64,000 nucleotides of DNA from Novosphingobium sp. CF614 (GTDB taxonomy: Bacteria > Pseudomonadota > Alphaproteobacteria > Sphingomonadales > Sphingomonadaceae), in assembly GCF_900113255.1 (NCBI RefSeq), contig NZ_FOOR01000006.1, forward strand, positions 158,287 through 222,286. The letters are read 5' to 3'. The notes under the pieces are model-generated. The model was not told the origin of the DNA. It did not search any database and was given only the letters and a program-made list of their open reading frames with translations. The translations under genes and the position numbers were made by a program. Below are positions 16,851 to 25,709 of this stretch, one piece after another; positions within the stretch are counted from its first letter, which is position 1; each line of letters begins with the position of its first letter.

Positions 16851-17848
16851 CTCGCCTGTTCGAGCGGATCACCGGCCTCTTCGCGTTGTGGACCGTGCTG
16901 GGTGTCGGCCTGGCCTGGTTCGTGCCCGACCTGTTCGTCTGGATCGCCGACGGGCGGTATCGGCCGTTCGGGCAGCCGCTTATCAGCGTCATGCTCGGCG
17001 TGGTCATGCTGGGCATGGGTATCACGCTCAGCTTCGACGATTTCCGCCGCGTGCTGGCGATGCCCCGGCAGGTGCTGGCAGGCGTGGTGCTGCAGTTCAC
17101 GATCATGCCGCTGGCCGGCTTCGCCTCGGCCTGGGCCTTCGCCCTGGAGCCCGGCCTGGCGGTGGGCCTGATCCTGGTCGCCTGCTGTCCCGGCGGGACG
17201 GCCTCGAACGTCATCAGCTACCTGGCGCGGGCCGACGTGGCGCTTTCGGTGACGATGACGATGGCCTCGACGCTTGTCGCCATTATCCTGACGCCGATGC
17301 TGACCGGCGTGCTGGCGGGCGTCTTCATCGAGATCGACCGCTGGAACCTGTTTCGCGAGATGATCGCGGTAGTGCTCGTGCCGGTGGTGGCGGGCGTGGC
17401 GATGAACCGCTACCTGCCGCGCGCGACACGGCTGGTCGGCGCCGTTTCACCCTTGGTTTCGGTGGTGTTCGTGGTGCTGATCGTCTCGGCCATCATCGCC
17501 CGTTCGAAGCCGTTGATCGAATTGCATGCCGACGTGTTGCTGATCGCGGTCTTCGCGCTTCACGCCGCCGGTTTCGGCTTGGGCTACCTGCTGAGCCGCA
17601 TGATGCACCTGGGCGAGGCCCCCGCCCGGACGATCAGCATCGAAGTGGGCATGCAGAACAGCGGGCTCGGCGCCAGCCTGGCTTCGAGCCCGGCTTTCGC
17701 GCGCCAGTTCCCCGATCCCGCGCAGGCCGCGCTGGCACCGGTTCCGGCAGCGATCTCCGCGGTCATGCACGTCCTTATCGGCAGCCTGCTCGCTTCGATC
17801 TGGAACCGGCGCCAGCCGTCGGACCGGCGACCCGGTCAGTTCCCGTGA
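16847..17848 (+). CDS. BASS family (bile acid:Na+ symporter-like) transporter
   Basis: 333 residues with nine to ten transmembrane helices. It has 'GMGITLSFDDFRRVLAMPRQVLAGVVLQFTIMPLAGF', 'ACCPGGTASNVISYLARADVALSVTMT' (crossover region of the fold) and 'ISIEVGMQNSGLGASLA', the hallmark motifs of the BASS family. Members move bile acids, pantothenate, keto acids or sulfur compounds with sodium; the substrate here is unknown. Its GTG start overlaps the gcvPB stop, so it should be expressed with glycine cleavage and under the glycine riboswitch. That suggests import or export of a metabolite tied to glycine or one-carbon flux (inference). Confidence 0.88.
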   Translation: MTRLFERITGLFALWTVLGVGLAWFVPDLFVWIADGRYRPFGQPLISVMLGVVMLGMGITLSFDDFRRVLAMPRQVLAGVVLQFTIMPLAGFASAWAFALEPGLAVGLILVACCPGGTASNVISYLARADVALSVTMTMASTLVAIILTPMLTGVLAGVFIEIDRWNLFREMIAVVLVPVVAGVAMNRYLPRATRLVGAVSPLVSVVFVVLIVSAIIARSKPLIELHADVLLIAVFALHAAGFGLGYLLSRMMHLGEAPARTISIEVGMQNSGLGASLASSPAFARQFPDPAQAALAPVPAAISAVMHVLIGSLLASIWNRRQPSDRRPGQFP

Positions 17849-17973
17849 ATGGCCTCGTCGCCGGCCCGGCCCACCGACTCGATGTCGCGGCCGGCGCCTT
17901 TCACGGTGTTGCAGGCGGCGGCGCCCAGCACGATGCTGCCGGCGAGAAGGGCGAGGACGAATTTTCTAGTCAT
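17836..17973 (-). CDS. entericidin A/B family lipoprotein
   Basis: A 45-residue protein with a lipoprotein signal ('FVLALLAGSIVLGAAAC', lipidated Cys near residue 21) followed by 'NTVKGAGRDIESVGRAGDEAI', the classic entericidin pattern. Entericidins are small envelope lipoproteins, known in E. coli as a toxin/antidote pair; a single copy is common in alphaproteobacteria. The inner ATG at 17973 was chosen because the signal peptide starts there. It overlaps the convergent transporter gene by 13 bases. Confidence 0.88.
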   Translation of the reverse strand: MTRKFVLALLAGSIVLGAAACNTVKGAGRDIESVGRAGDEAIHGN

Positions 17974-18054
17974 GATAGCGCTCCTGTGGGCCAAGCCGTG
18001 ACGGAAGAACGATCCGCCATCCAGGCCCGTCCGCGCTAAACGCACGGGGATTGC

Positions 18055-18981
18055 TCAGGTTTCGCGCTGATCGTCGGGTCCGGCCTCGCTGAGCGCCGAA
18101 GTGGGGGAGACGTGCCGCGACCTGACATGCTCGCGCCAGGTGATGACGAGACCGGCGGCGACGATCGCCGGAGCGCCGAGCCAGGTCGCGTGCGAGGGGA
18201 AATGCCCCCAGATCAGCCAGCCGTAAAGCGTCGCCCAGATCAGCGAGGTGTAGTCCATCACCACTACCGTCGCGACCTGGCCATAGCGCAGCGCCGCGGT
18301 CAGCAGCAGCTGCGCAAGCGTTCCGGTGAGCCCGATCGCAAGGATCACGCCCCAGGCGGCGAGGCTGTGGTTGCCGTGATAGGCCGGCATCAGCACCGAT
18401 GCGAACAGGGCGCCGAAGAAGGCGAACCAGAAGACGCATGTGGTCGCGTCTTCGGTGCGGGCCAGGTCGCTGACCTGGAAGCTTACCAGGGCGACCAGGA
18501 TTCCCGCGCCCAGGCCGGCGGCCACGCCCAGCATCGAAACCGGCGCCGCGCCGGGCTGGGCGATGATGAGCACGCCCACGAAGCCGAGCACCACCGCCGC
18601 CCAGCGCCAGGGCCCCACTTTCTCTTGCAGGAACAGGCCGGTGATGAGGACGACGAACAGCGGCGTGGTGAAGCTGAACGTGGTGGCTTCGGCAAGCGGC
18701 AGCAGCAGGGCGGCGGTTATGTTGCAGAACAGCGCCACCATGCCCAATGCCGCGCGCCGGGCGTGGGTGCCGATACGGCGCGTGGCCAGACGCCCAAGCT
18801 GGCCGCGCGTGCCGAGCCGGATGAGCAGCACCGGAAGCGTTATGAGCATGCGCCAGAACAGGATTTCCGGCACCGATACCCCAAGCTGGCCGGCATACTT
18901 CACCAGCATCAGCATGGTGGACAGCAGGACCATCGCTCCGGCACGCAAAGCGATCGCCAGCAACGGGCGGTGGGACTTCAT
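18055..18981 (-). CDS. DMT family (EamA) transporter
   Basis: About 308 residues with ten hydrophobic helices arranged as two EamA repeats. 'LRAGAMVLLSTMLMLVKYAGQLGVSVPEILFWRML' opens repeat one; 'ALRYGQVATVVVMDYTSLIWATLYGWLIWGHFP' is the conserved end of repeat two. Such proteins export amino acids, nucleosides or drugs; the substrate cannot be predicted. I prefer ATG at 18981; a TTG at 19014 would add 11 residues. It is divergent from a small membrane protein 47 bases away. The C-terminal ~25 residues are a polar tail. Confidence 0.85.
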   Translation of the reverse strand: MKSHRPLLAIALRAGAMVLLSTMLMLVKYAGQLGVSVPEILFWRMLITLPVLLIRLGTRGQLGRLATRRIGTHARRAALGMVALFCNITAALLLPLAEATTFSFTTPLFVVLITGLFLQEKVGPWRWAAVVLGFVGVLIIAQPGAAPVSMLGVAAGLGAGILVALVSFQVSDLARTEDATTCVFWFAFFGALFASVLMPAYHGNHSLAAWGVILAIGLTGTLAQLLLTAALRYGQVATVVVMDYTSLIWATLYGWLIWGHFPSHATWLGAPAIVAAGLVITWREHVRSRHVSPTSALSEAGPDDQRET

Positions 18982-19028
18982 CACGGGAGAGGCTTTAGTT
19001 CCGCCGCGCGGCAAGGCAAGGGCGCAAG

Positions 19029-19235
19029 ATGGATGATTCGACGCGATATCTGGCGATTGCCGGGGGATTGGCGGCCCTGATCGCCCTTGCCGCCTGGATC
19101 GGCGACCGCCGGCGGATGCGCCGCCGCGATCTCGACCGCGTGGGCTTCATGCCCTGGACCACGATCTTTTTCCTGGCGCTGCTGCTGGCGGCGATACTCT
19201 TGGGGCTGTCGGCAAGGGCCTGGCTGGCGGGATAG
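19029..19235 (+). CDS. small two-helix membrane protein, unknown function
   Basis: A 68-residue protein with a hydrophobic segment at ~8-24, a strongly basic loop 'GDRRRMRRRDLDRVGFMPW', and a second hydrophobic segment at ~43-62. I recognise no family, although the basic loop and the 'FMPWTTIFF' re-entry look conserved-protein-like. Both ends are predicted on the periplasmic side by the positive-inside rule. It sits between two exporter genes transcribed the other way. Confidence 0.6.
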   Translation: MDDSTRYLAIAGGLAALIALAAWIGDRRRMRRRDLDRVGFMPWTTIFFLALLLAAILLGLSARAWLAG

Positions 19236-19264
19236 GGGCTTTCCCGCGCGCGATCCGGATCGCG

Positions 19265-19840
19265 CTATGCCCGCAGCATCGCGCCGAGCAGCGCGACCGA
19301 AACGGTCGCCAGCCACAGCGAGGCGATCCGCTGGACTGCCTGCAAGCGCCGCGGGTGGCCGGCCCCGGCCCGCGTCATGGAACCCGCAAGGTTCCAGCCC
19401 ATGGCGACCGCCACGACCGTAAGCATGAAGACGGCAAGCTTCGGCGCGAATCCGGCGTCACCGACCGGCGGCAGCAGGACCAGCCCGAAGATCAGCGCCT
19501 TGGGGTTCAGCACGGTCGTCAGGTAGAGCTTCCGGGCGGAGATCTCCCCGCCGTGGCCGGCCTGGCCGGGCATCCGCCACAGCCTGGCCGCGAGGAACAG
19601 GATCCACATCGCCGCGACGACTTTCACGCCGATCGCCGCGACCGGCCATCGCCCCAGCGTGGCGGGTCCGAGATAGGCCAGCGGGACGATCGTGGTCAGG
19701 TATCCGAGCAGTTCCGCCGGTATCAGCCAGGCCATCCGGCGCGGTCCGCCTTGCGCTCCGGCAAGCCCCATCAGCGTATTGGTGGGGCCCGGCGCCACGA
19801 GCAGCGCCAGAATGGAGCAGAAGAACAAGCTCAAGGTCAT
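19265..19840 (-). CDS. LysE/RhtB family exporter
   Basis: 191 residues with five to six helices. It has the LysE-family opening 'LALLVAPGPTNTLMGLAGAQGG' (APGP-N motif) and the middle 'YLTTVLNPKALIFGLVLLP' (LNPK motif). These proteins export amino acids or other small metabolites. The substrate is unknown. It stands alone, with 570 bases of repeat-bearing DNA upstream. Confidence 0.88.
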   Translation of the reverse strand: MTLSLFFCSILALLVAPGPTNTLMGLAGAQGGPRRMAWLIPAELLGYLTTIVPLAYLGPATLGRWPVAAIGVKVVAAMWILFLAARLWRMPGQAGHGGEISARKLYLTTVLNPKALIFGLVLLPPVGDAGFAPKLAVFMLTVVAVAMGWNLAGSMTRAGAGHPRRLQAVQRIASLWLATVSVALLGAMLRA

Positions 19841-20409
19841 CGCGCGCGCATCATCCGAACGGCTGGCCGGTGATCGGACGGGGTGGGTAAAATGATGCGC
19901 GGGCCAGACATTGCGTGCCCATCGCTAAGGCTGCTTCCGCTGACCCGCATTTCGGAATTATACGGATGGGCGCCAGAGCGAAGAGCCCGAAATCCGAATC
20001 GAGACCCGCTCGTCCTGGGCTTGTCGAAGGGCGAGCCGGGCGGGCAGATCTTGGCACGATGTCCTATTTGGCGCCCTGGCGTTGCCGCATCACCTTCGGC
20101 GGCTCGCAACGACGAAAGCAAGGGGAGCACGAGTTCCGGTCGATGAGATTTGGCATGATTGGCCCGTCCCCAAAAATGTTCTTTCCTACATCGGCCTGAT
20201 CTGGCTTAACCTTGCGGATGAAGTTCCATCCGCCCGGCATAGATCGCCTCCCCCGCCTCCCCCGCCTTCCGCGGGTGCGCGGTTCCGCGCCGCGGGTGCG
20301 TTCGCTCTTCGCCGCGATACGCAAGACGTGGCGTCGGATAGGCGCAGGGCTTCGCCGCTGGCGCGTGTTCTCCTATCCGATGCCGCGCCGGCGGGGCGCG
20401 GAAGGCCGG
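19841..20409. repeat. gene-poor gap with dispersed repeats
   Basis: 569 bases with no convincing gene between two minus-strand genes. Positions 19988-20031 repeat, almost base for base, the stretch at 13780-13823, including the family 1 core (here TCCTGGGCTTGTCGAAGG). Positions 20085-20130 resemble 13595-13640 ('GGCTCGCAACGACGAAAGC'). Positions 20245-20310 are a C- and G-rich stretch of short direct repeats (CCGCCTCCCCCGCCTCCCCC). Two different families follow each other here in the reverse order of the gcv-operon mosaic. Confidence 0.75.
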
Positions 20410-21954
20410 TCAGAGGCAGGCTTCGAGGTAGGCCTGGTCGAAACCGAACTGGCGCGCCTTTTCCAGCGTGTAGGGGCGCAGGCCCGAAGCGCGGAATTCG
20501 CCCAGGATCTTGCCGTCGTCGGTCTCGTCCATGTACTCGAACTTGAAGAGTTCCTGGGTGACGATGACGTCGCCTTCCATGCCGATCACTTCGGTGATGT
20601 TGGTGGTGCGGCGCGAACCGTCGCGCAGGCGCTTGACCTGGACGATCAGGTCCACCGATTCGGCGATCTGGCGGCTGATCGCTTCCTTGGGGATCTTGAT
20701 GTCGCCCATCAGGATCATGTTCTCCATGCGCCCCAGGCACTCGCGCGGGCTGTTGGCGTGAAGCGTGCACATCGATCCGTCGTGGCCGGTGTTCATGGCG
20801 GCGAGCAGGTCGAAGCACTCGGCGCCGCGAATTTCGCCCAGGATGATGCGGTCCGGCCGCATGCGCAGGGCGTTCTTGACGAGATCGCCGATGCTGATCG
20901 CGCCCTGGCCCTCCAGGTTCGGCGGACGGGTTTCCAGCGGCAGCCAGTGCGGCTGCTGCAGGCGAAGCTCGGCCGCGTCCTCGATCGTCAGCACGCGCTC
21001 GCCGGGATCGATCATCTTGGACAGGGCGTTGAGCATCGTCGTCTTGCCCGAACCGGTGCCGCCCGAGATGACCACGTTCATGCGGCAGGCGCCGGCGATC
21101 TTGAGCGCGGTGGCCATCTTGTCGTTCATCGAGCCGAAGTCCCTGAGCATGTCGATGGTGATCGGCTTTTCGGAGAACTTGCGGATGGAGATGGCGGTGC
21201 CGCGCAGGCTGAGCGGCGGGACGATCACGTTGACGCGGCTGCCGTCCTTGAGGCGGGCGTCGGCCAGCGGCGTGGTCTGGTCGACGCGGCGGCCGACCTG
21301 GTTGACGATGCGCTGGGCGATCTGGAACAAGTGCTGCTCGTCGCGGAAGCGGATGCCCGCAAGCTGCAGCCGGCCTTTCTTTTCGATGTAGGTCTGGTTC
21401 GGGCCGTTGACCATGATGTCCGAAATGTCAGGATCGTTGAGCAGCTCTTCCAGCGGGCCGAAGCCGAGCAGTTCGTCGATCAGCACTTTTTCGAGCGCGA
21501 ACTGTTCGCGCCGGTTGAAGGTGATCTTGAGCTCGGCCAGGACCTCGACGATGATCGGCCGGAATTCCTCGGACAGTTCGTCGCGGGTCAGCGTCGAAGC
21601 GGCCTCGGGATCGACGCGCTCGAGCAGGCGGGGCAGGACCTGCTCCTTGATCTTGTGGATAGAGGCTTCGAAGCCGCCTTGCTCGGAATCGATCGCATGC
21701 ACCGCGTTGGCGCGGTCCGTGAGGCGGGTCATCGCATCGTCGCGCTGGTTCTGCACCGAACCGTGGCCGGTGTCGCCGGGCAGGGGCGGAAACTGGTCGC
21801 CGCCCGGCATCCCGCTGGGAATCGGCGCGCCGCCAGGAACCGGAGCCTTCTCAACCGCACCGCCGCCGCCTTTCAGGGGCTTGGCCACGCCGAATGCCGG
21901 TCTGGCACCCTGACCCATGCCACCGATGCCGTTCCGCCGCCCGAATGCCGTCAT
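20410..21954 (-). CDS. cpaF: CpaF/TadA-type secretion ATPase
   Basis: 514 residues. This is the type II/IV secretion ATPase that powers tight-adherence (Tad/Flp) pilus assembly. It has an N-terminal Gly/Pro-rich ~75 residues, then a helical N-domain ('RLLERVDPEAASTLTRDELSEEFRP'). The RecA-like core carries Walker A 'GGTGSGKTTMLNAL' (~295), an Asp box, Walker B 'RIILGEIRG' and a His box 'HANSPRECLGRMENM'. 'GFGPLEELLNDPDISDIMVNG' is diagnostic of CpaF. The other tad genes are not next to it, so it is either an orphan or the end of an operon broken up by rearrangement. A GGAAG lies before the ATG. Confidence 0.92.
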   Translation of the reverse strand: MTAFGRRNGIGGMGQGARPAFGVAKPLKGGGGAVEKAPVPGGAPIPSGMPGGDQFPPLPGDTGHGSVQNQRDDAMTRLTDRANAVHAIDSEQGGFEASIHKIKEQVLPRLLERVDPEAASTLTRDELSEEFRPIIVEVLAELKITFNRREQFALEKVLIDELLGFGPLEELLNDPDISDIMVNGPNQTYIEKKGRLQLAGIRFRDEQHLFQIAQRIVNQVGRRVDQTTPLADARLKDGSRVNVIVPPLSLRGTAISIRKFSEKPITIDMLRDFGSMNDKMATALKIAGACRMNVVISGGTGSGKTTMLNALSKMIDPGERVLTIEDAAELRLQQPHWLPLETRPPNLEGQGAISIGDLVKNALRMRPDRIILGEIRGAECFDLLAAMNTGHDGSMCTLHANSPRECLGRMENMILMGDIKIPKEAISRQIAESVDLIVQVKRLRDGSRRTTNITEVIGMEGDVIVTQELFKFEYMDETDDGKILGEFRASGLRPYTLEKARQFGFDQAYLEACL

Positions 21955-22105
21955 GAGACTTCCAACCTTTTCCGCCGCCCGACCCGCTATCGAGCGTGAC
22001 CTAATCGCGAATGGATCCGATCATTAAGGTTGAAACTTTGAGAACTTCCTAATGGGATGGAGGAGGCGAGATACAGCGCACTCGGCTTGAGACCAGTGGC
22101 ATGAC

Positions 22106-23662
22106 CTATTGCACGGCCACCTTGAAAACGACCGCATCCTGGCTGGCCCAAACCGTCACAAGCCCCGGCCGACGCGGTATCCGCCCGGGCGGAAAACCGA
22201 CAACCCAGACATGAGTGAACGCGGCAAGCGGAAGGTTCGCGATGGCGTGGTCGAGGGTTTCGTCCGGTCTTGCACAATGATCGGGGAAGATCAGCTCGGA
22301 ATCATCGACAGTGTAGGACCCGGCGGCAGGATAGTGCACGCTCAACAGGTTCATGCCTGGTGTCGCCCACTGGTCATTGGAAAACACATGTTTGCGCGCG
22401 ATGGCCAGGCCGCCCATGTGTGTAAGCCAGGGCATATCCCAATCGGCGATGCAGGGTTGCCGCACCAGGGTCGCCAGGCGTGCTCCCTTGGGGATGACGG
22501 TGAGCGCGGCCATATGCCTTTCCAGGTCTCGTTCACGCTCAAGGTAGACCGCGCCAGTCAGGATCAGGCGAAAGACAAGGAAGCCGATGGCGGCTGCCCA
22601 CAGCAGCGCTGGCGCACGCCCTCCGTGCCTCGCCGGACGCAGCGCCAGCAACGAGACTGCCACCACATAAGGGGCAAGGCGCATGTCGGCATAAAATGAT
22701 CCGAAGACCTGCTTGGGCAAGATGACATAGGCGAAAAGACCAAGCAGTGCCGCGTAAGCCATGGTGCGGTTCAGTGCGACTTCGGAACTGCGGACGCCGT
22801 AATAGACGACCAGGATCAGCATCGCAGCGCTCAACCGATCGAGTGTCGACCATTCGAGCCTGAGAAAACCGATCGCCCAAAAGGCCTTGTCATAGAGGCT
22901 GAACCAGCCGCTGATGCCAGCATCGGACGTGGCCGAGCGCCAGGCCAGCATCGGTAGCAGCGGTGCTAGCAATGGGGCACAGTGGGAAAGGATGTCGGTG
23001 AATCGTTGCCGCACGCTTCGCCCGGTTTCGCGTAATTGTGCGATGCCGTGCGCCGTGCAGAGCAGGCCGAGAAAGATCCAACCGAACGTGTGGCACAGCC
23101 ACAACAACAAGCTCAACGGAACGAACACTGTCGCCCTCAACGTTGCTTTTTCCGGTCCATCCAGCGCCAGCCAGAGTCGGAATGCGTGAAGCGCGAGTGC
23201 CATCGACAAGGAGAAGTTCAGGAAGCCAAAGTTGAACGGTACGCTATAGATCAGCGGCAGGGCGAAGATCGCGAATGGCGTTATTCGGCCGTGCAGCGCC
23301 CGGGACAGGGACAGGATGGCACTGGCAGCAATGAACTGGGTAAGGACGACGATCACCATTGTGCCGCGTTCCACGCCGCAAAGTGGTGCCAGCATTTCGA
23401 TCAGGATGTCCGCCCCCAGGTTGCCAATCGGCTTCCAGTGGAACGAATAGTATGGCGCCAGCCAGGGTGCCTGCTCCAGCCCCGTCTGGATGGCGTAGCG
23501 CCCCATGTGGCCTAGCGCATCGCTCATGGGCGGAGTGGCGACGAATAGGACGGGTAGAGTGGCAACAAGCGTGAAAAGGACCATCAGCAGCGGTGCCGGG
23601 ATGTCCCGCACACTTGATATGAAGGCAAAAGCCGACCAAGCCTTGTCTGGTTCCGCAGGCAT
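22106..23662 (-). CDS. polytopic membrane protein, GT-C glycosyltransferase-like
   Basis: About 518 residues with roughly 11 hydrophobic helices in the first 400 residues and a soluble C-terminal ~110 residues. The early 'TPPMSDALGHMGRYAIQTGLEQAPWLAPYYSFHWKP' resembles the first periplasmic loop of GT-C enzymes, where an acidic residue does catalysis; the Asp of 'MSDALGHMGRY' is a candidate. I cannot assign it to a named family. ATG at 23662 was chosen for its GGGAG six bases upstream; in-frame ATGs at 23683 and 23710 are possible. It follows another GT-C-like gene by 64 bases, so the two probably form an operon. Base use looks less GC-rich than in the flanking genes. Confidence 0.65.
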   Translation of the reverse strand: MPAEPDKAWSAFAFISSVRDIPAPLLMVLFTLVATLPVLFVATPPMSDALGHMGRYAIQTGLEQAPWLAPYYSFHWKPIGNLGADILIEMLAPLCGVERGTMVIVVLTQFIAASAILSLSRALHGRITPFAIFALPLIYSVPFNFGFLNFSLSMALALHAFRLWLALDGPEKATLRATVFVPLSLLLWLCHTFGWIFLGLLCTAHGIAQLRETGRSVRQRFTDILSHCAPLLAPLLPMLAWRSATSDAGISGWFSLYDKAFWAIGFLRLEWSTLDRLSAAMLILVVYYGVRSSEVALNRTMAYAALLGLFAYVILPKQVFGSFYADMRLAPYVVAVSLLALRPARHGGRAPALLWAAAIGFLVFRLILTGAVYLERERDLERHMAALTVIPKGARLATLVRQPCIADWDMPWLTHMGGLAIARKHVFSNDQWATPGMNLLSVHYPAAGSYTVDDSELIFPDHCARPDETLDHAIANLPLAAFTHVWVVGFPPGRIPRRPGLVTVWASQDAVVFKVAVQ

Positions 23663-23726
23663 GGCTTGCTCCCTCACGCGCATTCTCCTGACTGCCGCTC
23701 CGTGCAACAAAGTCGGCGATGAGCTA

Positions 23727-25301
23727 TCAAGACGTGGTTAAATTCCTGCTAAGCGACAGGGCGGCACCGGCATACGGCCGCGCGGCGCACCCGCTGGACA
23801 CGGTGGCCTGCAGAGGCCCTTCATGATCGTATATGGTGAACGCTCGGTGCTGCCGGCACTGTCGCATATAGTGCGCGACCTGCCGGATGTTGGGCATGTT
23901 GTACGGGGTGAAGCGCAAGGGTTTGACGGTCACGACCGTTTCCGGCCCTGCGTCAAGGACGCGGCGGAGTTCTGCCACTTCGTCCATGCCACTGGCGCCC
24001 GCTTCCCCGCCTTCGAAGAAATGAGGCGGGAAGGCAAGCCGGCTTGGCGGGATGGCGCCAATGCGGGCGTAGAGCAGGCTCGGCGTGCCGAACACCAGCA
24101 ACTTGCGATGTGGTGTCACTTCGGCAACGTAGCGTTCGAACCGCGGCAAGGCGATGTGATTGCGCCAACGATCGGCAAGGTTCCATGCCCCGCCGAACGC
24201 CAGGTTGGTGCCGATGAGTACGATCAGGCCAAGTCTGCCAGTCCGGTGTCGTTCAAAGAAGGAGGCGCTGAGAATGCACAGGGGCGTAACCAACGGCAGC
24301 AAGTAATGAATCCGGATGTTGGGGAAGATTGCAAGACCGGCAAAGGCAGATCCACTCCAAAGGATGACGAAGAGGGTGGGGGCGCGCAGCACCCGATCGC
24401 GCATCAGTTGCGGAATCGCGAGCGCACCGAACACGATCGGCATGCCCAACATGCCAAGGCCTGTGATGAAGCGCACCGTGCGGTCGGCGAAACCGGTGTA
24501 GCCTCGGGAGAAGTTCGATGCGACCAAGGCGTGCCACAGCGTCTGCAAGTGACCATCCTGCCAGTACCAGGCGAAAACAATCAGCGTCGGCAAACAGGCA
24601 GCAATCACCAGCAGCGCGATCTGCCCACTCGCGCGCGCTAATCCCGATCTGCCGCGAAGTAGGGCGACGCAAATGTAAAATCCGAAGAAAATGCATTCGA
24701 AGATAGCCGTCTGCTTGAATAAGAGGGCTAAGCCGGCAGCCATGATGCCTGTAACCAGCCTTGAATTGATGCGGCCGTCGCGCAATGCCTCCAGCGTGTT
24801 GATGATGGAACCGGCGGCAACGATCATCAGCGGATTGTAAAAAACCGGGGCTTGCCCGGTCGCCCCGCCCAGCCTGTTGAGCAAAACAAGATAGGCAAGT
24901 CCCGCCGCCAAAGCACCGAACGGGCCAGTCAACAAGCGACTGATCCGGCAGACGCCGTAAGCTCCGGCAGTAGCGGCCAGTAGAGCGGCGATTTGCCAGG
25001 CAATGGGAGCGCGCGAAACCAGCGCGATCAGGGAATATGTCAGGAAGAGGGCGGGTGGCTTGCGGTCCCAGATATCGGTGTAAAGCCGCGCGCCATCCAC
25101 AAGTCGCTGGCCGACGAGCGCGTAGAACTGGTCGTCGACTTCGAAGTTCCAGTCTCCGAAAGTCGGGCTGCGGATCAGCAGGGCAAAGCCGAACAAGAAC
25201 AGGAACTGGGCGAGGCGGCTACGCTCGACGAGCGCGGACAGTCGGCTTTGCGCGCCACCCGAAGGGGGTGGAATCGCCACCGTCATCGTCATGCCCGTCA
25301 T
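23727..25301 (-). CDS. GT39-like (ArnT/PMT type) membrane glycosyltransferase
   Basis: About 524 residues. It has 11-12 helices. The first periplasmic loop reads 'FEVDDQFYALVGQRLVDGARLYTDIWDRKPPALFL'; the D-D pair and the 'G..Y.D.W..KPP' pattern are typical of the PMT/ArnT glycosyltransferase family, which use polyprenyl-phosphate sugars on the periplasmic face. The acceptor (lipid A, glycan or protein) is unknown. Open frame extends upstream to 25409, but that would run through the atp terminator hairpin, so ATG at 25301 is preferred (25292 also possible). Like its downstream neighbour it looks less GC-rich than its surroundings, which may mean acquired DNA. Confidence 0.75.
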   Translation of the reverse strand: MTGMTMTVAIPPPSGGAQSRLSALVERSRLAQFLFLFGFALLIRSPTFGDWNFEVDDQFYALVGQRLVDGARLYTDIWDRKPPALFLTYSLIALVSRAPIAWQIAALLAATAGAYGVCRISRLLTGPFGALAAGLAYLVLLNRLGGATGQAPVFYNPLMIVAAGSIINTLEALRDGRINSRLVTGIMAAGLALLFKQTAIFECIFFGFYICVALLRGRSGLARASGQIALLVIAACLPTLIVFAWYWQDGHLQTLWHALVASNFSRGYTGFADRTVRFITGLGMLGMPIVFGALAIPQLMRDRVLRAPTLFVILWSGSAFAGLAIFPNIRIHYLLPLVTPLCILSASFFERHRTGRLGLIVLIGTNLAFGGAWNLADRWRNHIALPRFERYVAEVTPHRKLLVFGTPSLLYARIGAIPPSRLAFPPHFFEGGEAGASGMDEVAELRRVLDAGPETVVTVKPLRFTPYNMPNIRQVAHYMRQCRQHRAFTIYDHEGPLQATVSSGCAARPYAGAALSLSRNLTTS

Positions 25302-25362
25302 GAAAAACCCCGCAATTGTGCGAGAGCCTATAGTCAAAAAAGAGTTACCAAAGGGCAAAAGC

Positions 25363-25396
25363 AAAAGGCGCCGCCAGTCTCCCGGCGGCGCCTTTT
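25363..25396 (-). terminator. terminator of the atp operon (bidirectional hairpin)
   Basis: A perfect 13-base stem, AAAAGGCGCCGCC / GGCGGCGCCTTTT, with an 8-base loop. It lies 23 bases after the atpC stop on the minus strand. The T-run on each side allows termination in both directions. It also separates atp from the GT39-like gene. Confidence 0.9.
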
Positions 25397-25418
25397 GGCA
25401 TTCGACCAACGTATAAGA

Positions 25419-25676
25419 TCAGCCCTCGACGTGCTCCGCGAGCACGGTCAGCCCGGTGTCGCCGACTTCGGCGAAACCACCCTGGATCATGATCTCTTCC
25501 GGTGCGGCGTTCTCGGTCCGGTAGACCTTGAGGGCACCGTCGCGGATGGTCGACATGAAGGGTGCGTGGCCCGCGAGGACGCCGAATTCGCCTTCCGTGC
25601 CGGGGACGACCACCATGTGGACATCCTCCGAACGGACGAGCTTGGCGGGGGTGACGAGTTCGAAGTGGAGAGCCAT
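25419..25676 (-). CDS. atpC: ATP synthase F1 epsilon subunit, short form
   Basis: 85 residues. It matches only the N-terminal beta-sandwich of epsilon ('[50 protein letters not shown]'). The C-terminal two-helix domain, which in E. coli and Bacillus can swing up and inhibit ATP hydrolysis, is absent. Short epsilon subunits are known in alphaproteobacteria, where a separate zeta inhibitor exists. The end is a natural stop followed by the operon terminator, so this is not a truncation by the window or a frameshift. It is separated from atpD by a 175-base gap holding an inverted repeat pair. Confidence 0.92.
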   Translation of the reverse strand: MALHFELVTPAKLVRSEDVHMVVVPGTEGEFGVLAGHAPFMSTIRDGALKVYRTENAAPEEIMIQGGFAEVGDTGLTVLAEHVEG

Positions 25677-25709
25677 CACGATTTCCCCTCCGCTTGCAGG
25701 AGGGCCTCT

